Notes: generated by a model not told the origin, from the letters alone. 64,000 nucleotides of DNA from Takakia lepidozioides (GCA_030704615.1 CM060732.1:53303053-53367052); one strand, 5' to 3'. Counted from the first letter of the stretch, positions 18,921-29,400 are shown. Numbers and translations: made by a program.

Positions 18921-20671
18921 GTGGAGGAGGTGCACATTGTGAGTGTCATTACGGAGTTACCCAAGGGTTTTGAGGGGAGTACGGCTACAGGCAGTAACAG
19001 TGAGAGTGGGTTCACAAGACGAGGTATTCGGTTCAGACCACCTTCACCGCCACCCTCAATTACTGTAGAGTCAGACACAGACTCGGAGGCTTCATCAACA
19101 GGTGTGCACTTTCATTCGCCATTGTTGTGGGACGACATGGAGGAGATGTATGGAGCTACAAGGGGCCTCGTAGGTACTCTGGAGCTGTGGGCACAATCGA
19201 GTTGGATGACTTTATCCAGGAGTTCGACAGCTGGTGTGATTTGCAGCAGATGCGCAATCCACAGCTATTCACCCCATTCATGGCGTGGAAGGGACTGTTC
19301 CAGCATTTGGAAGGCCCGCCTATGGACGATTACCACGAGTTCAGGCGAGGACATGAAGCAGAGATTGAGGAGTGGAGGATGTATTGGTCACCTGACTACG
19401 TCTCCATTACTCGAGGCACGACGCGACCAGTAGCTGCATCAGTACCAATAGCTCCCACTGCCAGCACTAGTAGTGGAGCAAGTAGTGCTGGTACTTCTGT
19501 AGGTGGTACCAGTTCAAAAGGTGCTACTACTCCTCCTGCCACGACTACAACACATGTGCCTAGATTCAACCCGGTGGTGGAGTTCTTCCAGGAGTTGCGG
19601 AGGAACTACCAAGGTGTACGGACAGAGAAGCTGCGAAGTTTGCAAGACTTCCAACGCAAACCCAGTGAGAGCCTGCGAGAGGCGTACACTCGTATGAGGC
19701 GCTTGATAAGTGTGACCCAAGGGGTTACTGAAGCTCAGGCAATCCATTTTGGTATGGAATTCTGGACAAGGAGCTCAAGAGAAGGGTGCGAGATGCAACC
19801 TTGTTACAAGCAGCCCAACCCACATTAGCAGATGTGTTTCTGCTGGCTGAGCGGATTGAGCTCAACATGGTGGAGGAGCGAGTTGTTACCATTGGATTTG
19901 GCAAGGACATGCCTGCACGAGGCGCAGCTGTCAGCCCACAGGCACAAGGTACTGCCCAACAGCGTGGTCAGGGGGGCAAGGTTCCAACCCAAGTTCCATG
20001 GAGCTTACAGGGGACCTCAGGTGCAGAGGCCCGTGGCATCTTTTGCAGGCCAACAGCAACCAGGGGTGATATGTTGGACATGTGGAGGACCCCATGTCAA
20101 GAGAGATTGCCCAGAGAGTGGCAGAAGGCCGGCACAAGCACAGCCTGCACAGTTGCAGTGTGGGCATTGTGGCAAGTATGGGCATGGAGATGCCCAGTGT
20201 TATGACTTGCATCCTGAGTTGCGCCCAGGCCAGTTCCAAGGGAACAATGGTGGCCGGGGGCGAGGTGGACCAGCCCAGAGAGGACGAGGTGGTCGGGCAC
20301 GAGGTGCAGGCCAAGGGCAAGCTCAACATGGCCAAGGACGCGGAGGTCAGGGTGTTGATCAAGGCATGGCCAACCGGCTTCAGCAGCTAGAGCAGAGGCT
20401 CGCTGCCATGGCTATAGCTCAGGCGGTACCGGCTCCCAGGCGGGATGGTCAGGGAGGAGATATGGGAGGCATGGGATTTATGTGCGGAGCAGCACTACCA
20501 CTAGAGCAGGTGGAGTCTGCTGCAGCCGTGACTCGAGGAGCAACACGAGTTTCTGAGCCACGAGGTGCAGAGGTGGAATTGGATCCACAGCGTGGGGAGG
20601 CAAGCCGTCAGGCGAGGCTTCCTCAGTCATTCACATTGGCGGAGACTGTCGACGCCATCCATGGCACCTAG
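18921..20671 (+). pseudogene. gag of element 3, with two CCHC zinc knuckles
   Basis: The structural polyprotein. Its N-terminus starts at about 18921 (ELPKGFEGSTATG), and the capsid part follows in another frame: IELDDFIQEFDSW, FMAWKGLFQHLEGP, FFQELRRNYQGV, LREAYTRMRRLISV. The nucleocapsid lies at about 20068-20200 with two zinc knuckles, CWTCGGPHVKRDC and CGHCGKYGHGDAQC, then a Gly/Arg-rich RNA-binding tail (GGRGRGGPAQRGRGG). At least three frame changes (near 19170, 19745 and 19950) interrupt it in this copy. The frame closes at 20671, overlapping the pol frame by about 100 bases, so pol may be reached by a +1 frameshift. Confidence 0.82.
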
Positions 20672-21850
20672 TTCTCGCCCGACTGTTACCGAGGCGGAGG
20701 TTACTATGCCATTGGGGAGAGCTACACGTGCAGCATTGACACCTGCTGCCAAGGCTAGTGCGGCCGGTGTGTTATTGGGGGCAGCCACCTCTGTGTGTCA
20801 GGCCCCACTGTTCTCGGCAACAATGATTGCGACGCCAGGGGTAAGGCCAGCTGCAGTGTTCAGACTAGCAGCAACACTCTGTGAGAGTGGGGAGGTCATT
20901 TCATCTTCTGCGGAGTTAGTGGAAGGTGTAGTGGCAGAGGGATCCTCGGATTTGAGGGTCAAGACTGCCACGGCTGCGCCCTGGCAAGCTGCAGCTGCCA
21001 GGTTGACGGAGCTGCCAGCTAGGCCAGCCTTTGAGCGCGCCATGGTGACACCTGGAGTTGTCTTGTTAGACAACCAGGGAGGCATTTTCACTTTGAGTGG
21101 ACCGGCAGGCAAGAAGTACCGGCCACTGCGGGTCTTGTTGGACTCGGGAGCTCAGCCACTGATGTTGGGCAGAGCTGCTATTGCAGGTTTGGGCCTCATG
21201 GAGGCGGATATGGAGCCTTGCCCTTTCCAAATACAGACATCTCTGGGAGGATCAGAGCAGGCTCGGGGCATGACACGGCATCAGTTGGCCATTAGACTGC
21301 AGCCGGATCATCCTATCGATGGCTCAGTAATGCGAGCCAAGGCCATTGTGACAGACGCAATCTCTTACGATGTCCTCGTTGGTGGGGCAGTATTATACCC
21401 CATGGGCTTCACCCTGGACTTTTGGGAGGAGTCAGCATCCTACAGGCCTGGATGGCAGTCAGGGGATGGTCGCCGTGCACAGCTCCCTGTGACATTCATT
21501 GGGGGTATTGCGGCTGCCCAGCGGGGCAAGATGCCAACACTAGCCGCCTTTACAGCTGCAGTTAGTTGGCCTGGAGAGTTGCTGGAAGGCAATGCCCATG
21601 CAGAGGATGTGCCACCTCCAGCAGAGCAGGATGACATGCATGGTATGGCGGAGTTGTCTGCCATGGTTGCTCACACTCCATTGTGGGGTACGAGCAAGGA
21701 TTTGCAGCAGGTTGCTGATCGACGGGTGCAACAAGCCTGGGTAGAGGCTTTTGTTCCGTCAGGAGAGGAGGAGAGTGCAGGTATTGCACCAAGACCACCT
21801 CAGTTGTCGCCATTGGACACCACACCTCTTGTGTGGCAGCGGCCGGATGA
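20565..21850 (+). CDS. Aspartic protease region of element 3 pol
   Basis: First part of the pol frame. The retropepsin active site LRVLLDSGAQPLMLGRAA lies at about 21126-21180, with the catalytic aspartate codon at 21141. A second conserved block, SYDVLVGGAVLYPMGFTLDF, lies near 21365-21422. About 190 residues upstream of the active site are Ala-rich and probably a linker. About 140 residues (21480-21850) separate protease from the methyltransferase domain, including an acidic stretch. Cleavage between the two would release the methyltransferase. Confidence 0.85.
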
Positions 21851-22985
21851 AGGCATATGCCTTCTGGACTTGTTTGGCGGGATCAGCACTGGATTGGCTG
21901 CAGTGCTGCAGGCAGGTGTACGAGTTCAACGTTACCTGTATGTGGAGAGGGATGAGACTGCACGACGCGTCTCACTGCGCCATGTTGCTCAGATGGTGCA
22001 GCAGCACCCTGAGTTGTTGTCGGTGTCTGCAGTTCGTGGATATCAGCAGGCCTTGCCAGCAGACATTGCGTTGCTGGGGGCGCAGGATTTGGAGCGGGTT
22101 GGCTCCATTGATCTGGTAGTGGCAGGTTGGCCCTGCCAAGGGCATTCATCAGCCGGGCATGGCAATGGATTGCGAGACTCGAGGACGGGCTGTTTTGGGA
22201 GATGGTGCGGATTTTGCGCCACTTGCAGCTTCATCAGGCTGTATCTCCGGCATACATCTTGGAGAATGTGCCACTGATGGGTGATTCTCGGGCCAGGGTG
22301 ATGGCCAGTGTGCATCAAGTCCGGTCGTGGCTTGGGTCAGCAGTGTTGCTGGATGCAGCTGCAGTGGGGTCACGGGCTCATCGTCCACGGCTTGGTGGAC
22401 TAACTTGATGCCACCCGCACTGCTCAAGCGTGCATTTGATGGGGTGCAGCGCCCAGCACACCTCACCGTGGATGGCATTTTGGACACAGGGAGGCAGTCT
22501 CAACGTGTGAGACATAATGACCGTTCGCCGTTGGCAGTGGTCAACAGGTGGGTCAACCACGAGCAGCATTACCTACATTGCTCAGCTTCCCAGGATCCCA
22601 TGCTTTTCGGGATGGTGGACCTGGCCTCCTGTGGGATGCTCAGTTGCAGCAGTTAGTGGAGCCTAATGCCGACGAGCGAGAGCGGGCTATGGGGTTTTCC
22701 ACTGGGACCACGGCGGTGCCTTCTCTTTCTGAGGCATCACGTCGTCAGGTGTTGGGGCAAGCAATGGATCTCAATTGCTTGACCTGGATTGTCAGCTTGG
22801 CTATGGCTGAGCAACGTAGAGTGCGGAGTGCACTTCCCTTGACGGTCTCTCTGCCTACCGAGACGGTACAGGCAGCGAGTGGGGGCGAGCCGGTGAGGAC
22901 CACGGAGTGTAGACATCCATGGCACACGTGGGAGGTGCTCGAGGTTCAGAGGGAGTTGGCAGCCGAAGGCAGCTGTGATGGATGA
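21846..22985 (+). pseudogene. Cytosine-5 DNA methyltransferase domain within retroelement pol
   Basis: A complete set of C5-methyltransferase motifs in order, but spread over several frames. Motif I LLDLFGGISTGLAAV (21858-21903) binds AdoMet; motif IV VVAGWPCQGHSSAGHGNG (22116-22170) holds the catalytic cysteine (codon 22134); FWEMVRIL follows in the next frame at about 22196; motif VI YILENVPLMGDSRA (22254-22295); motif VIII GSRAHRPRL (22370-22396) then WWTNL; and the C-terminal block EPNADERERAMGFSTGTT with a LGQAMD motif (22660-22775). The last block and the ENVP and SRAHRPR forms are closest to DNMT3-like enzymes as I remember them. Three frame changes (near 22190, 22395 and 22575) interrupt it. 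It would methylate DNA cytosines, and in a retroelement could act on its own copies. Function is inference. Confidence 0.9.
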
Positions 22986-23149
22986 GGTTGGGGATTCTTC
23001 TCGGGATGAGGAGGTTCTCAATGATGAGATGATGGGGCAGGATGAGGCCTTGTCATTGACTGAGCAGGAAGGGAGTACTGCTCAAGAGGTTGCAGCATAG
23101 CAACCACGGGACGCGTCCTCTACCTCTAAGCCCACTGGACTTAAGGTTG

Positions 23150-24770
23150 CAGTTACGGAGGACAATTGGGAGCCTGACATTGGACCCATTGTCACGGAGG
23201 AGAGAGACGACGTATACGGCGGTTCCTGAGGGCTTACAGGAATTGCTTTGCCTTCAGTTTGAAGGACTTGGGAGCACTGAAGGGTCAAGAGATCCGTATT
23301 GAGTTGGCCACTGACACGCCAATCTTTCGGAGACCCTATAGATACAGTGACATGGAGAGGTCTTTGATTCAGATGAGGACTCAAGATCTCTGGGAGGCAG
23401 GTTTGGTGGAGCTCTCTGGTGGAGAGTATGCTTCAGCCACAGTGATGCCAGCTAAGAAGGATGTCTATGGCAATTGGACGGAGAGACGTATGTGCGGTGA
23501 TTACCGGCCTGTAAATCGTCAGACCAAGTCCGATAGGTATGCCATGCCGACACCAGAGGAGATCTTTGATGCCATTGGGCATTCCAAGGTCTTTAGCACA
23601 TTGGATTTACGATCCGGATATCACCAGTTGCCGATCAAGGAGGCGGATAAGCAAAAGACGGCATTCTGGGGGATCAATGAGCACGGGAAGGATTGCCTAT
23701 ACCAGTGGCGGTTCTTACCATTTGGGCTTAAAAACGCTCCCGCTGAGTTTCAAAGAGTCATGGACAGGATTCTAGCAGGGGTGGAGTTTGCTCGGTGCTA
23801 CATAGATGACATCATCATCTTTAGTGCTACGGTGGAGGAGCATGAGAGACACCTTCAGGGGGTATTTGAGCGCTTGAGGGCGCACGGATTGAAGTTACAT
23901 CCGGGAAAGTGCAAGTTTTTCCACAACCAGATTGAGTATCTGGGTCACATGATATATCCTGGAGGATTGGGGGTACAGCAGACTAAGGTAGAGTCCATTG
24001 CACAGGTTCCACGCCCCACGGATGTGAGCCGAGTTCGAGCTTTCATGGGGTTAGCAAACTATTACAGACGGTTTGTTAAGGGATTTAGTGCCATTGCAAA
24101 GGCTCTAACCAAGCTGACCAAGGTGGACCAGGAGTGGCAGTGGGAAGATGAGCAAGAACAAGCTTTTCAAGAGCTCAAGGTGAGGTTGACCTCGGCGCCC
24201 ATCTTGAGACGACCTATCAGGGGGCGTCCTTTTCAGCTGCATACAGATTGGAGCATGCTGGGGCTTGGAGCGGTGCTCACACAGGTGGATGATGAGGGAA
24301 GAGAGTTCGTAGTGGCTTATGTTAGCCGCTCGAACAATGCTGCAGAGTCTAAGTATAGCTCATATGAGGGAGAATGCTTAGCTGCAGTGTGGGCCGTGGC
24401 ACACTTCAGGTGCTATCTATACGGCAATCTCTTCACCCTTGTCACGGATCACCAACCACTCAAGTGGTTGATGGAGTCAGACAAGCTTACGGGGAAGCTT
24501 GCACGGTCGGCACTCATCCTTCAAGAGTATGACTTTCAGGTGGTGCATCGACCGGGTTTGGTCAATCGCAATGCAGATGGGTTGAGTCGCAATCCATGCA
24601 CGAGCCAACAGGATGACACAGGAGCTCGGTGGCATGGTGAGACGGACGAGGAGATGGTGCCGGGATGGCATGCATCTGCATTTCTGTGTATCTTGGCAGC
24701 GGAAGGCCAGGTTGGACCTGCAACAGGGATGACTGTAGATCAAGTGTCTGAGGACCCTGAGGAGCAATGA
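23150..24770 (+). CDS. Reverse transcriptase and RNase H of element 3
   Basis: Open to the TGA at 24768-24770, with the frame entering before the first ATG (23259); the RT domain begins around 23295. Motifs seen: RMCGDYRPVNRQT, STLDLRSGYHQLPI, FLPFGLKNAPAEFQRVMD, the catalytic YIDD box at 23799-23810 (the family more often has YVDD or YLDD), LGHMIYPGGLGV, AFMGLANYYRRFVKGFS. RNase H follows with TDWSMLGLGAVL, SYEGECLAAVWA and TDHQPLKWLM, closing with the NRNADGLSR motif typical of gypsy elements. No lesion in the frame. It copies the element RNA inside virus-like particles. Confidence 0.95.
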
Positions 24771-24807
24771 GCAAGGTGGCGCCAAAGATATACATGAGGA
24801 TTCAGTT

Positions 24808-25989
24808 GTGTTGGACTACCTCCGCACTGGAGTCACGGCAGCCACTGTGACTACCAAGGAGAGGGATCGGATCCTACAACGAGCCAAGAGGTTCAAGTGG
24901 GAGGGGACACACCTGCTCCGAGTGTGGGAGGATGGTCGAGTGAGGATTGTGCCTCACCCAATACTGTGGGCACGGTTAGTGCGCCATGCCCATGAGGAGT
25001 TGGGGCATTTTGGGGTGCGACGCACTCATAGTCTACTGCAGGGGCAGTATTGGTGGCGTGGTATGCACACAGAGGTGCAACAATTTGTGGCTAGGTGCAT
25101 GGTGTATGACAGGGTGCGTGCTTCATTCAACGCCCCTACTCCACAATTGCACCCTCTTCCGATCATGGGATTGGGCTACAGGTGGAGTCTTGACTTCGCA
25201 GGGCCGTTGCCACTGACCATGCGCCACAACAAGTACGTGTTGGTGATGGTGGAGCACTTCTCCAAGTGGATCGAATTGGTTCCATTGCCTGATAAGGCTA
25301 GTGAGGGAGCTACGTATGCGTTCCTGGATTGTGTGCTTAGCCAATTCGGTGCTCCAGCTGAGGTACTCACGGACCAAGGGAGAGAGTTCTTGGGGGAGTT
25401 TCAGGCTTTGTGTGACAAGGCCTTGATAGACCACTGCACCATTTCTCGGGATCATCCTGAGGCCGATGGCTTGGCAGAGAGAGTTGTTCAGACAGTGAAG
25501 AGGGGTTTGCGCAAGTATGGCTTGCAGAAACGACACCTAGGAGATTGGGACCTTCAGTTACCCTGGTTAGCCATGGGCTACAGGTTCAGCAAGCAAGCAT
25601 CACTTGCCTCCTTCTCACCATACTTTCTTCTCTTTGGCCGAGAGCCGGATTTGCCTACATCCATTCGCAGAGAAGCTGCTACAGTTCTTAATCTTGACAA
25701 TCCGGACGTGTGGGCACGTGCATGTGAGCAGCGTGCAGAGTTGTTCAAGAGAGTCATGCCCATGGCTTTCGAGAACCTTGCCATTGCACAACACCGTGAT
25801 ACGTTGAGGTATGCTACCATACGTGGTGGGGGCTATCGTCCTGGGGTTCGGAGATTCAACCCTGGTGACTATGTCTATCTGCAGCAGACTGCTCCTACAA
25901 CCCTGGATGTGACTGCAGGACGTGTTATTTTAAGGGTTCGAGAGGTCTTGCCTCAGGCGTCTTGGTCTTGGAGGGTCGGGATGACATAA
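24808..25989 (+). CDS. Integrase of element 3
   Basis: Open for about 390 residues. The zinc-binding domain is HAHEELGHFGVRRTH with CMVYDRV, where the second cysteine of the usual CxxC is tyrosine. The catalytic core has D in WSLDFAGPLP (codon 25192), D in VLTDQGREFLG, and E in HPEADGLAERVVQ, spaced as in retroviral-type integrases. A GPY/F-like end (RFNPGDYVYLQQ and RVILRVREVL) precedes the stop at 25989. The reading then continues in another frame into the PHD finger, so the two are joined in the relatives by one frame step near 25950. Confidence 0.93.
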   Translation: MLDYLRTGVTAATVTTKERDRILQRAKRFKWEGTHLLRVWEDGRVRIVPHPILWARLVRHAHEELGHFGVRRTHSLLQGQYWWRGMHTEVQQFVARCMVYDRVRASFNAPTPQLHPLPIMGLGYRWSLDFAGPLPLTMRHNKYVLVMVEHFSKWIELVPLPDKASEGATYAFLDCVLSQFGAPAEVLTDQGREFLGEFQALCDKALIDHCTISRDHPEADGLAERVVQTVKRGLRKYGLQKRHLGDWDLQLPWLAMGYRFSKQASLASFSPYFLLFGREPDLPTSIRREAATVLNLDNPDVWARACEQRAELFKRVMPMAFENLAIAQHRDTLRYATIRGGGYRPGVRRFNPGDYVYLQQTAPTTLDVTAGRVILRVREVLPQASWSWRVGMT

Positions 25990-26231
25990 CTTGGAAGGAC
26001 CATGTGCGTAATTGTGCGCCATGTCACCTTCCGAATGTCGATGGCAGGATTGACCCAAACCTGGCAGTGGTATCTGCAGGTTTGAGGTGCATGTTGTGTG
26101 GGTCTGCTAAAGGGGCAGCCACCATGCTGGTGTGCGATCGATGCTCTAAAGGCTGGCATATGGGATGCTTGACTCCACCTCTTGAGATGGTTCCAGATGG
26201 GGATTGGTTATGTCCACATTGCATTGGATAG
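25945..26231 (+). CDS. C-terminal PHD finger of element 3 integrase
   Basis: In the frame starting near 25945: VLEGRDDITWKDHVRNCAPC, a spacer, then CMLCGSAKG, MLVCDRCSKGWHMGC, TPPLEMVPDGDWLCPHC, ending at the TAG 26229-26231. The Cys4-His-Cys3 zinc pattern with the conserved W two residues before the last CxxC pair is a canonical PHD finger, a reader of histone H3 tails. It occupies the position where chromoviruses carry a chromodomain, which suggests a targeting role for integration (inference). Element 1 has the chromodomain instead. Confidence 0.93.
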
Positions 26232-26578
26232 TGGGAGTGGATACAACCATGGAAGGCTAACAAGCAACGCAAGGCCCAGCTACTAGGAGACCTTGAACAC
26301 ACGAGATCCTGGCTCAAGTTCACAGATTGCAAGACGGCGACTAACGATGGGGCTACTCTTGTACCCGGCCCCTTGGTCTATAGAGTTTGAGTACAATAGG
26401 AACAGTGATAGAGGACTTAGTACGGCTGTGGCTATTACATCTTGTAGCTATCTGGAGGTAGAGGGACCTATCCACCAGCTAGGGGGGCGATTGTGGTAGA
26501 CTACTTTATTGTGCATATATGTGTGGTGTGGTTTGGACAGCGATGTAGTTGTGTAGCGATATGTATGCGCACGACAGC
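26232..26578. other. 3' untranslated part of element 3
   Basis: No coding signal. AGGGGGGCGA at 26481-26490 is a polypurine-tract candidate. The last 86 bases (TTGTGGTAGACTAC to GCGCACGACA, 26491-26576) are repeated at 26934-27019. Confidence 0.55.
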
Positions 26579-27019
26579 TGTCAAGTTAAATAAGCACAGT
26601 GTGAAAACAGCTAGAATAAAACTAGTTATTTGTATTTAACACTTGGATTTAGGTCAAGTGTTAAATCAGGTGTCAAGTTTAGTTTGACACCTGATCCGTC
26701 TTATCTTCACGAGAGCGGCAGTCGCGCAGCTCATCTCTCTCGAGTTGAGCCTGCGCGACCGAGCTCCTGCATCGTTTAGGTTTGAGTGTGCTTATGTAGG
26801 GGTACAGGTTGTTGTGGGGTGGAGTCCCCATAGCTTGGGGTGCCCCTGGCTCGACTTCTGTTTCAATGAGTGATAGTGATGGATTTCATATTTCTTGTGT
26901 TGGGAGTGTGTGTCCTTCTTAGCTTGCTTATCATTGTGGTAGACTACTTTATTGTGCATATATGTGTGGCGTGGTTTGGACAGCGATGTAGTTGTGTAGC
27001 GATATGTATGCGCACGACA
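26579..27019 (+). repeat. 3' LTR of element 3 with an 86-bp duplicated end
   Basis: 26579-26933 repeats the 5' LTR almost exactly. It is followed by 86 bases that also stand directly before it. Counting that extension the repeat would begin TGTC and end GACA, but the 5' LTR lacks the extension, so the true LTR end is uncertain. Confidence 0.75.
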
Positions 27020-27142
27020 TGTATACCAGCCAAAATGTCGACCAAATGTATCATCACTTGCTCATGTTTGTGTTCGGTGATTTGTTGGTGGAATGGAGAA
27101 CAATTGTGTCATGCTTCCAACTCTGCATTCATTTTTATTTTA

Positions 27143-28320
27143 ATGCAGCGACCGGCATCACTGGCGGTCGCATTTCTTTTTTATTCTTTGTAAATACAGT
27201 GAACGCGATATAATAACGATCGTCTTTTGTTTCTTCGTAAAATTATTGGCGATTGCTTTAATTTCTATTTTTTCTGAAAATCCAGCGACCGCCAATAGTG
27301 GCGGTCGGTTGTTTTTTTAATTTTGGAAAACGGATCGACCGCCATATTTTGTGGTCGTTTTTTTAGGATTTTTAAATGGAGCGACCGCCAACGTAGCGGT
27401 CGCTTCTTCGAGGTGTGCCCTGCGCATGGAGCGAGGAGTGAGGCGGGGGGAGGGGGGCATATAAGCTCGGACTCATTCTCCCCTCACATCCATTATTGGC
27501 AGTCGCTTGAAGTTTTTTTTTGTTTTTAAATGGAGCGACCGCCAAGGTGGTCGTCGCTTCTACGAGGTCTGCTCTGCGCGTGGAGCGAGGAATGAGGCGG
27601 GGGGCATATAAGCTCCTAGTCATTCTCCCCTCACTTCCATTACTGGCAGTTTTTGTTTTTACAAAATGCAGCGACCGCCATTTCTGGCGGTCGTTTTTAC
27701 TTTTTTTATTTTTGGAAATAGGGCGACCGCCATAACTGGCGGTCGTTTTTTTTTTTTTAAATGGAGCGACCGCGAAGGTGCCGGTCGCTTCTACGAGGTC
27801 TGTCATGCACGTGGAGCGAGGAATGAGGGGGGGGGGGGGTACATGGGGGTCGCTTTTATTTAAATTTGGTTGGAAATGGAGCGACCGCAATTACGGGCGG
27901 TCGCCGCAATTGTTTTGTTTCTGGCAAATCCAGCGAAATGAAGCGACCGCCATTACTGGTAGTCGCTTTTACTAAAACTTTGTTGGAAATGGAGCGACCG
28001 CCATGACTGGCGATCGCTTTTACTTTAACCTGTTTTGAAAATGATGCGACCGCCATTACTGGCGGTCGCTATAATTATTTTAGTTTTATAAATAACGATT
28101 TTATTTCCATTTCTTTCGAAATGAAGCGACCACCATTACTGGCGGTCGCTTCACTTCTTAATGTGTCTGTAAATGTAGCGACCGCCTATGTTGGCGGTCG
28201 CTTATTTATTTTATTTTTGAAAAATGGAGCGACTGCCAGTTCTGGCGATTGCAGTTTTTTTATTTTTCCGGAAAATGGAGCGACCGCCAAGTTGGCGGTC
28301 GCTTTTAGAAGGTTTGCCCT
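27143..28320. repeat. Palindrome array B with repeated promoter-like modules
   Basis: About fifteen GCGACCGCCA...TGGCGGTCGC palindromes separated by T/A-rich spacers, the same family as arrays A and C. Interspersed are four copies of another module of about 90 bases: GGAGCGAGGA-TGAGG, a poly-G run, CATATAAGCTC, then CATTCTCCCCTCACTTCC (around 27410-27495, 27560-27650, a decayed one at 27790-27845, and 28300-28390). No transposon terminus comparable to those of arrays A and C is visible at its ends. Confidence 0.88.
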
Positions 28321-28395
28321 GCACGTGGCCCGAGGAAGGGGGGGGGGGGCATGTAAGCCAAGGGAGGCTCATTCTCCCCTCACTTCCTCTCCACA
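28300..28395 (+). promoter_or_regulatory. Possible promoter of the 28.67 kb ORF
   Basis: The last copy of the array B module, with CATGTAAG at 28350-28357 in the place where earlier copies have CATATAAG, followed by a C/T-rich initiator-like stretch. It lies about 315 bases upstream of the ATG at 28671, similar to the 330-base spacing between a TATA box and the start codon next to array C. Confidence 0.35.
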
Positions 28396-28670
28396 CAACT
28401 TCTGTGTGCGTAACATTTCATTATTCCACGACACGTAGTCACGTGGAGAAGGAGGCCATTGGTTGGGTGGGGGGTTTTTTTTTCCGCAATTTCTGTGAGG
28501 TCGTTGCAGAATGCTCCCATAGGCCCTTCTCTGGCTTCCAAGATCATTTTATTCTACAAAATTAGCTTTTATGAACTATTTTGACACCTACTTAAACTCG
28601 TTTAGGGTGAAGGGTTTAGAGTAACGTCTTATTAGTAAACCTCGTTTAGTGTTGTTCCGATTGTTGCATA

Positions 28671-29324
28671 ATGGCAGAGGGCCAGGACGATGAGCATCAT
28701 GGAAGAGATGACCCCAATGAACATGGACCGCCCCCTAAGAAAATCAAAAAGTCAAGGCAAGACTTGAACTGGGAAGTATATGGTGACCGTAGCATACTAG
28801 CAGAAGAGGGCTGGGAGGATGTTCCGGAAAAGTTCAGGTGGCCGATGACGAGATGGAAAAAATTCGTGAAATGGTACCACATCAATCGATTGTGGTCTTT
28901 GGATAGGCATGACGTGCAAACCCGAAACAATTACGCAGAGTTCAGGTCTTGCACGACTTGCATTTCCAACATAGGGCGAATGAGGTGCAATACACATTGT
29001 GGACATGCCTGCAAACAATGAAGGCACTGTTGTCTACAATGAGGATCGAACAAACGTCGTGGACATGGACGCGGAATTTGCGATGCCCGATCGCAGTATT
29101 GACCTCATCATTCACGAAATTACGGACGTCCTTGACCCTGTGGCCGATGAAACCATGGTTGAGGAACAGCGAATTGCGGATGAGAGAAGGAGGAAAGGAA
29201 AAGAACCAGTACTGGAAACCGAGGAATGCTCGAGGGTCGCCATTCAATCCGAGATGAATCCGATATTAGATTTCGACCGCGTTACAAATGAGCGGGACAT
29301 TGCCATGGCAACTGCATGACGCTT
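28671..29324 (+). CDS. Unknown ORF after array B (two frames)
   Basis: Starts at ATG 28671 with a charged N-terminus containing a lysine-rich PPPKKIKKSRQD stretch that could be a nuclear localisation signal, then a Trp-rich globular-looking part (GWEDVPEKFRW, MTRWKKFVKWYHINRLWSLDRHD). The first frame closes at 29021. From about 28990 another frame, VDMDAEFAMPDRSIDLIIHE and VLDPVADETMVEEQRIADER, continues to 29319. An intron or one frameshift near 28950 would join them. A further 82-codon frame at 29401-29649 may belong. No family recognised. Confidence 0.5.
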
Positions 29325-29400
29325 GTCCAAAACGCTGGAGATTTGGGCATGGGTCCCATTGAATGGCAATTGGGAGAATTGGGTACAATGAGCGACTCAT

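Larger units (their letters stand above)
15164..27019 (+). mobile_element. Ty3/gypsy retroelement 3 with DNA methyltransferase and PHD finger
   Basis: Bounded by a 355-bp direct repeat (15164-15518 and 26579-26933) that begins TGTCAAG. Between them, in order on the plus strand: host-gene fragments, an unknown 249-residue ORF, gag with two zinc knuckles, aspartic protease, a cytosine-5 DNA methyltransferase domain, reverse transcriptase, RNase H, integrase and a PHD finger. The internal region is about 11 kb, long for a gypsy element because of the extra modules. RT and integrase frames are intact, while gag and the methyltransferase domain carry frame changes. TGTA occurs next to both outer ends (15160-15163 and 27020-27023) and may be a 4-bp target duplication. 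Confidence 0.88.

Noticed and set aside
20798-22487. Minus-strand ORFs opposite protease and methyltransferase
   Set aside because: Shadow frames of a GC-rich coding strand; no recognisable motifs, while the plus strand has complete motif series.
27143-28320. A third terminus of the palindromic-array transposon at array B
   Set aside because: I found neither TGATAAC...GGG nor CGTGACG-rich sequence at either edge of array B, so I do not claim it.
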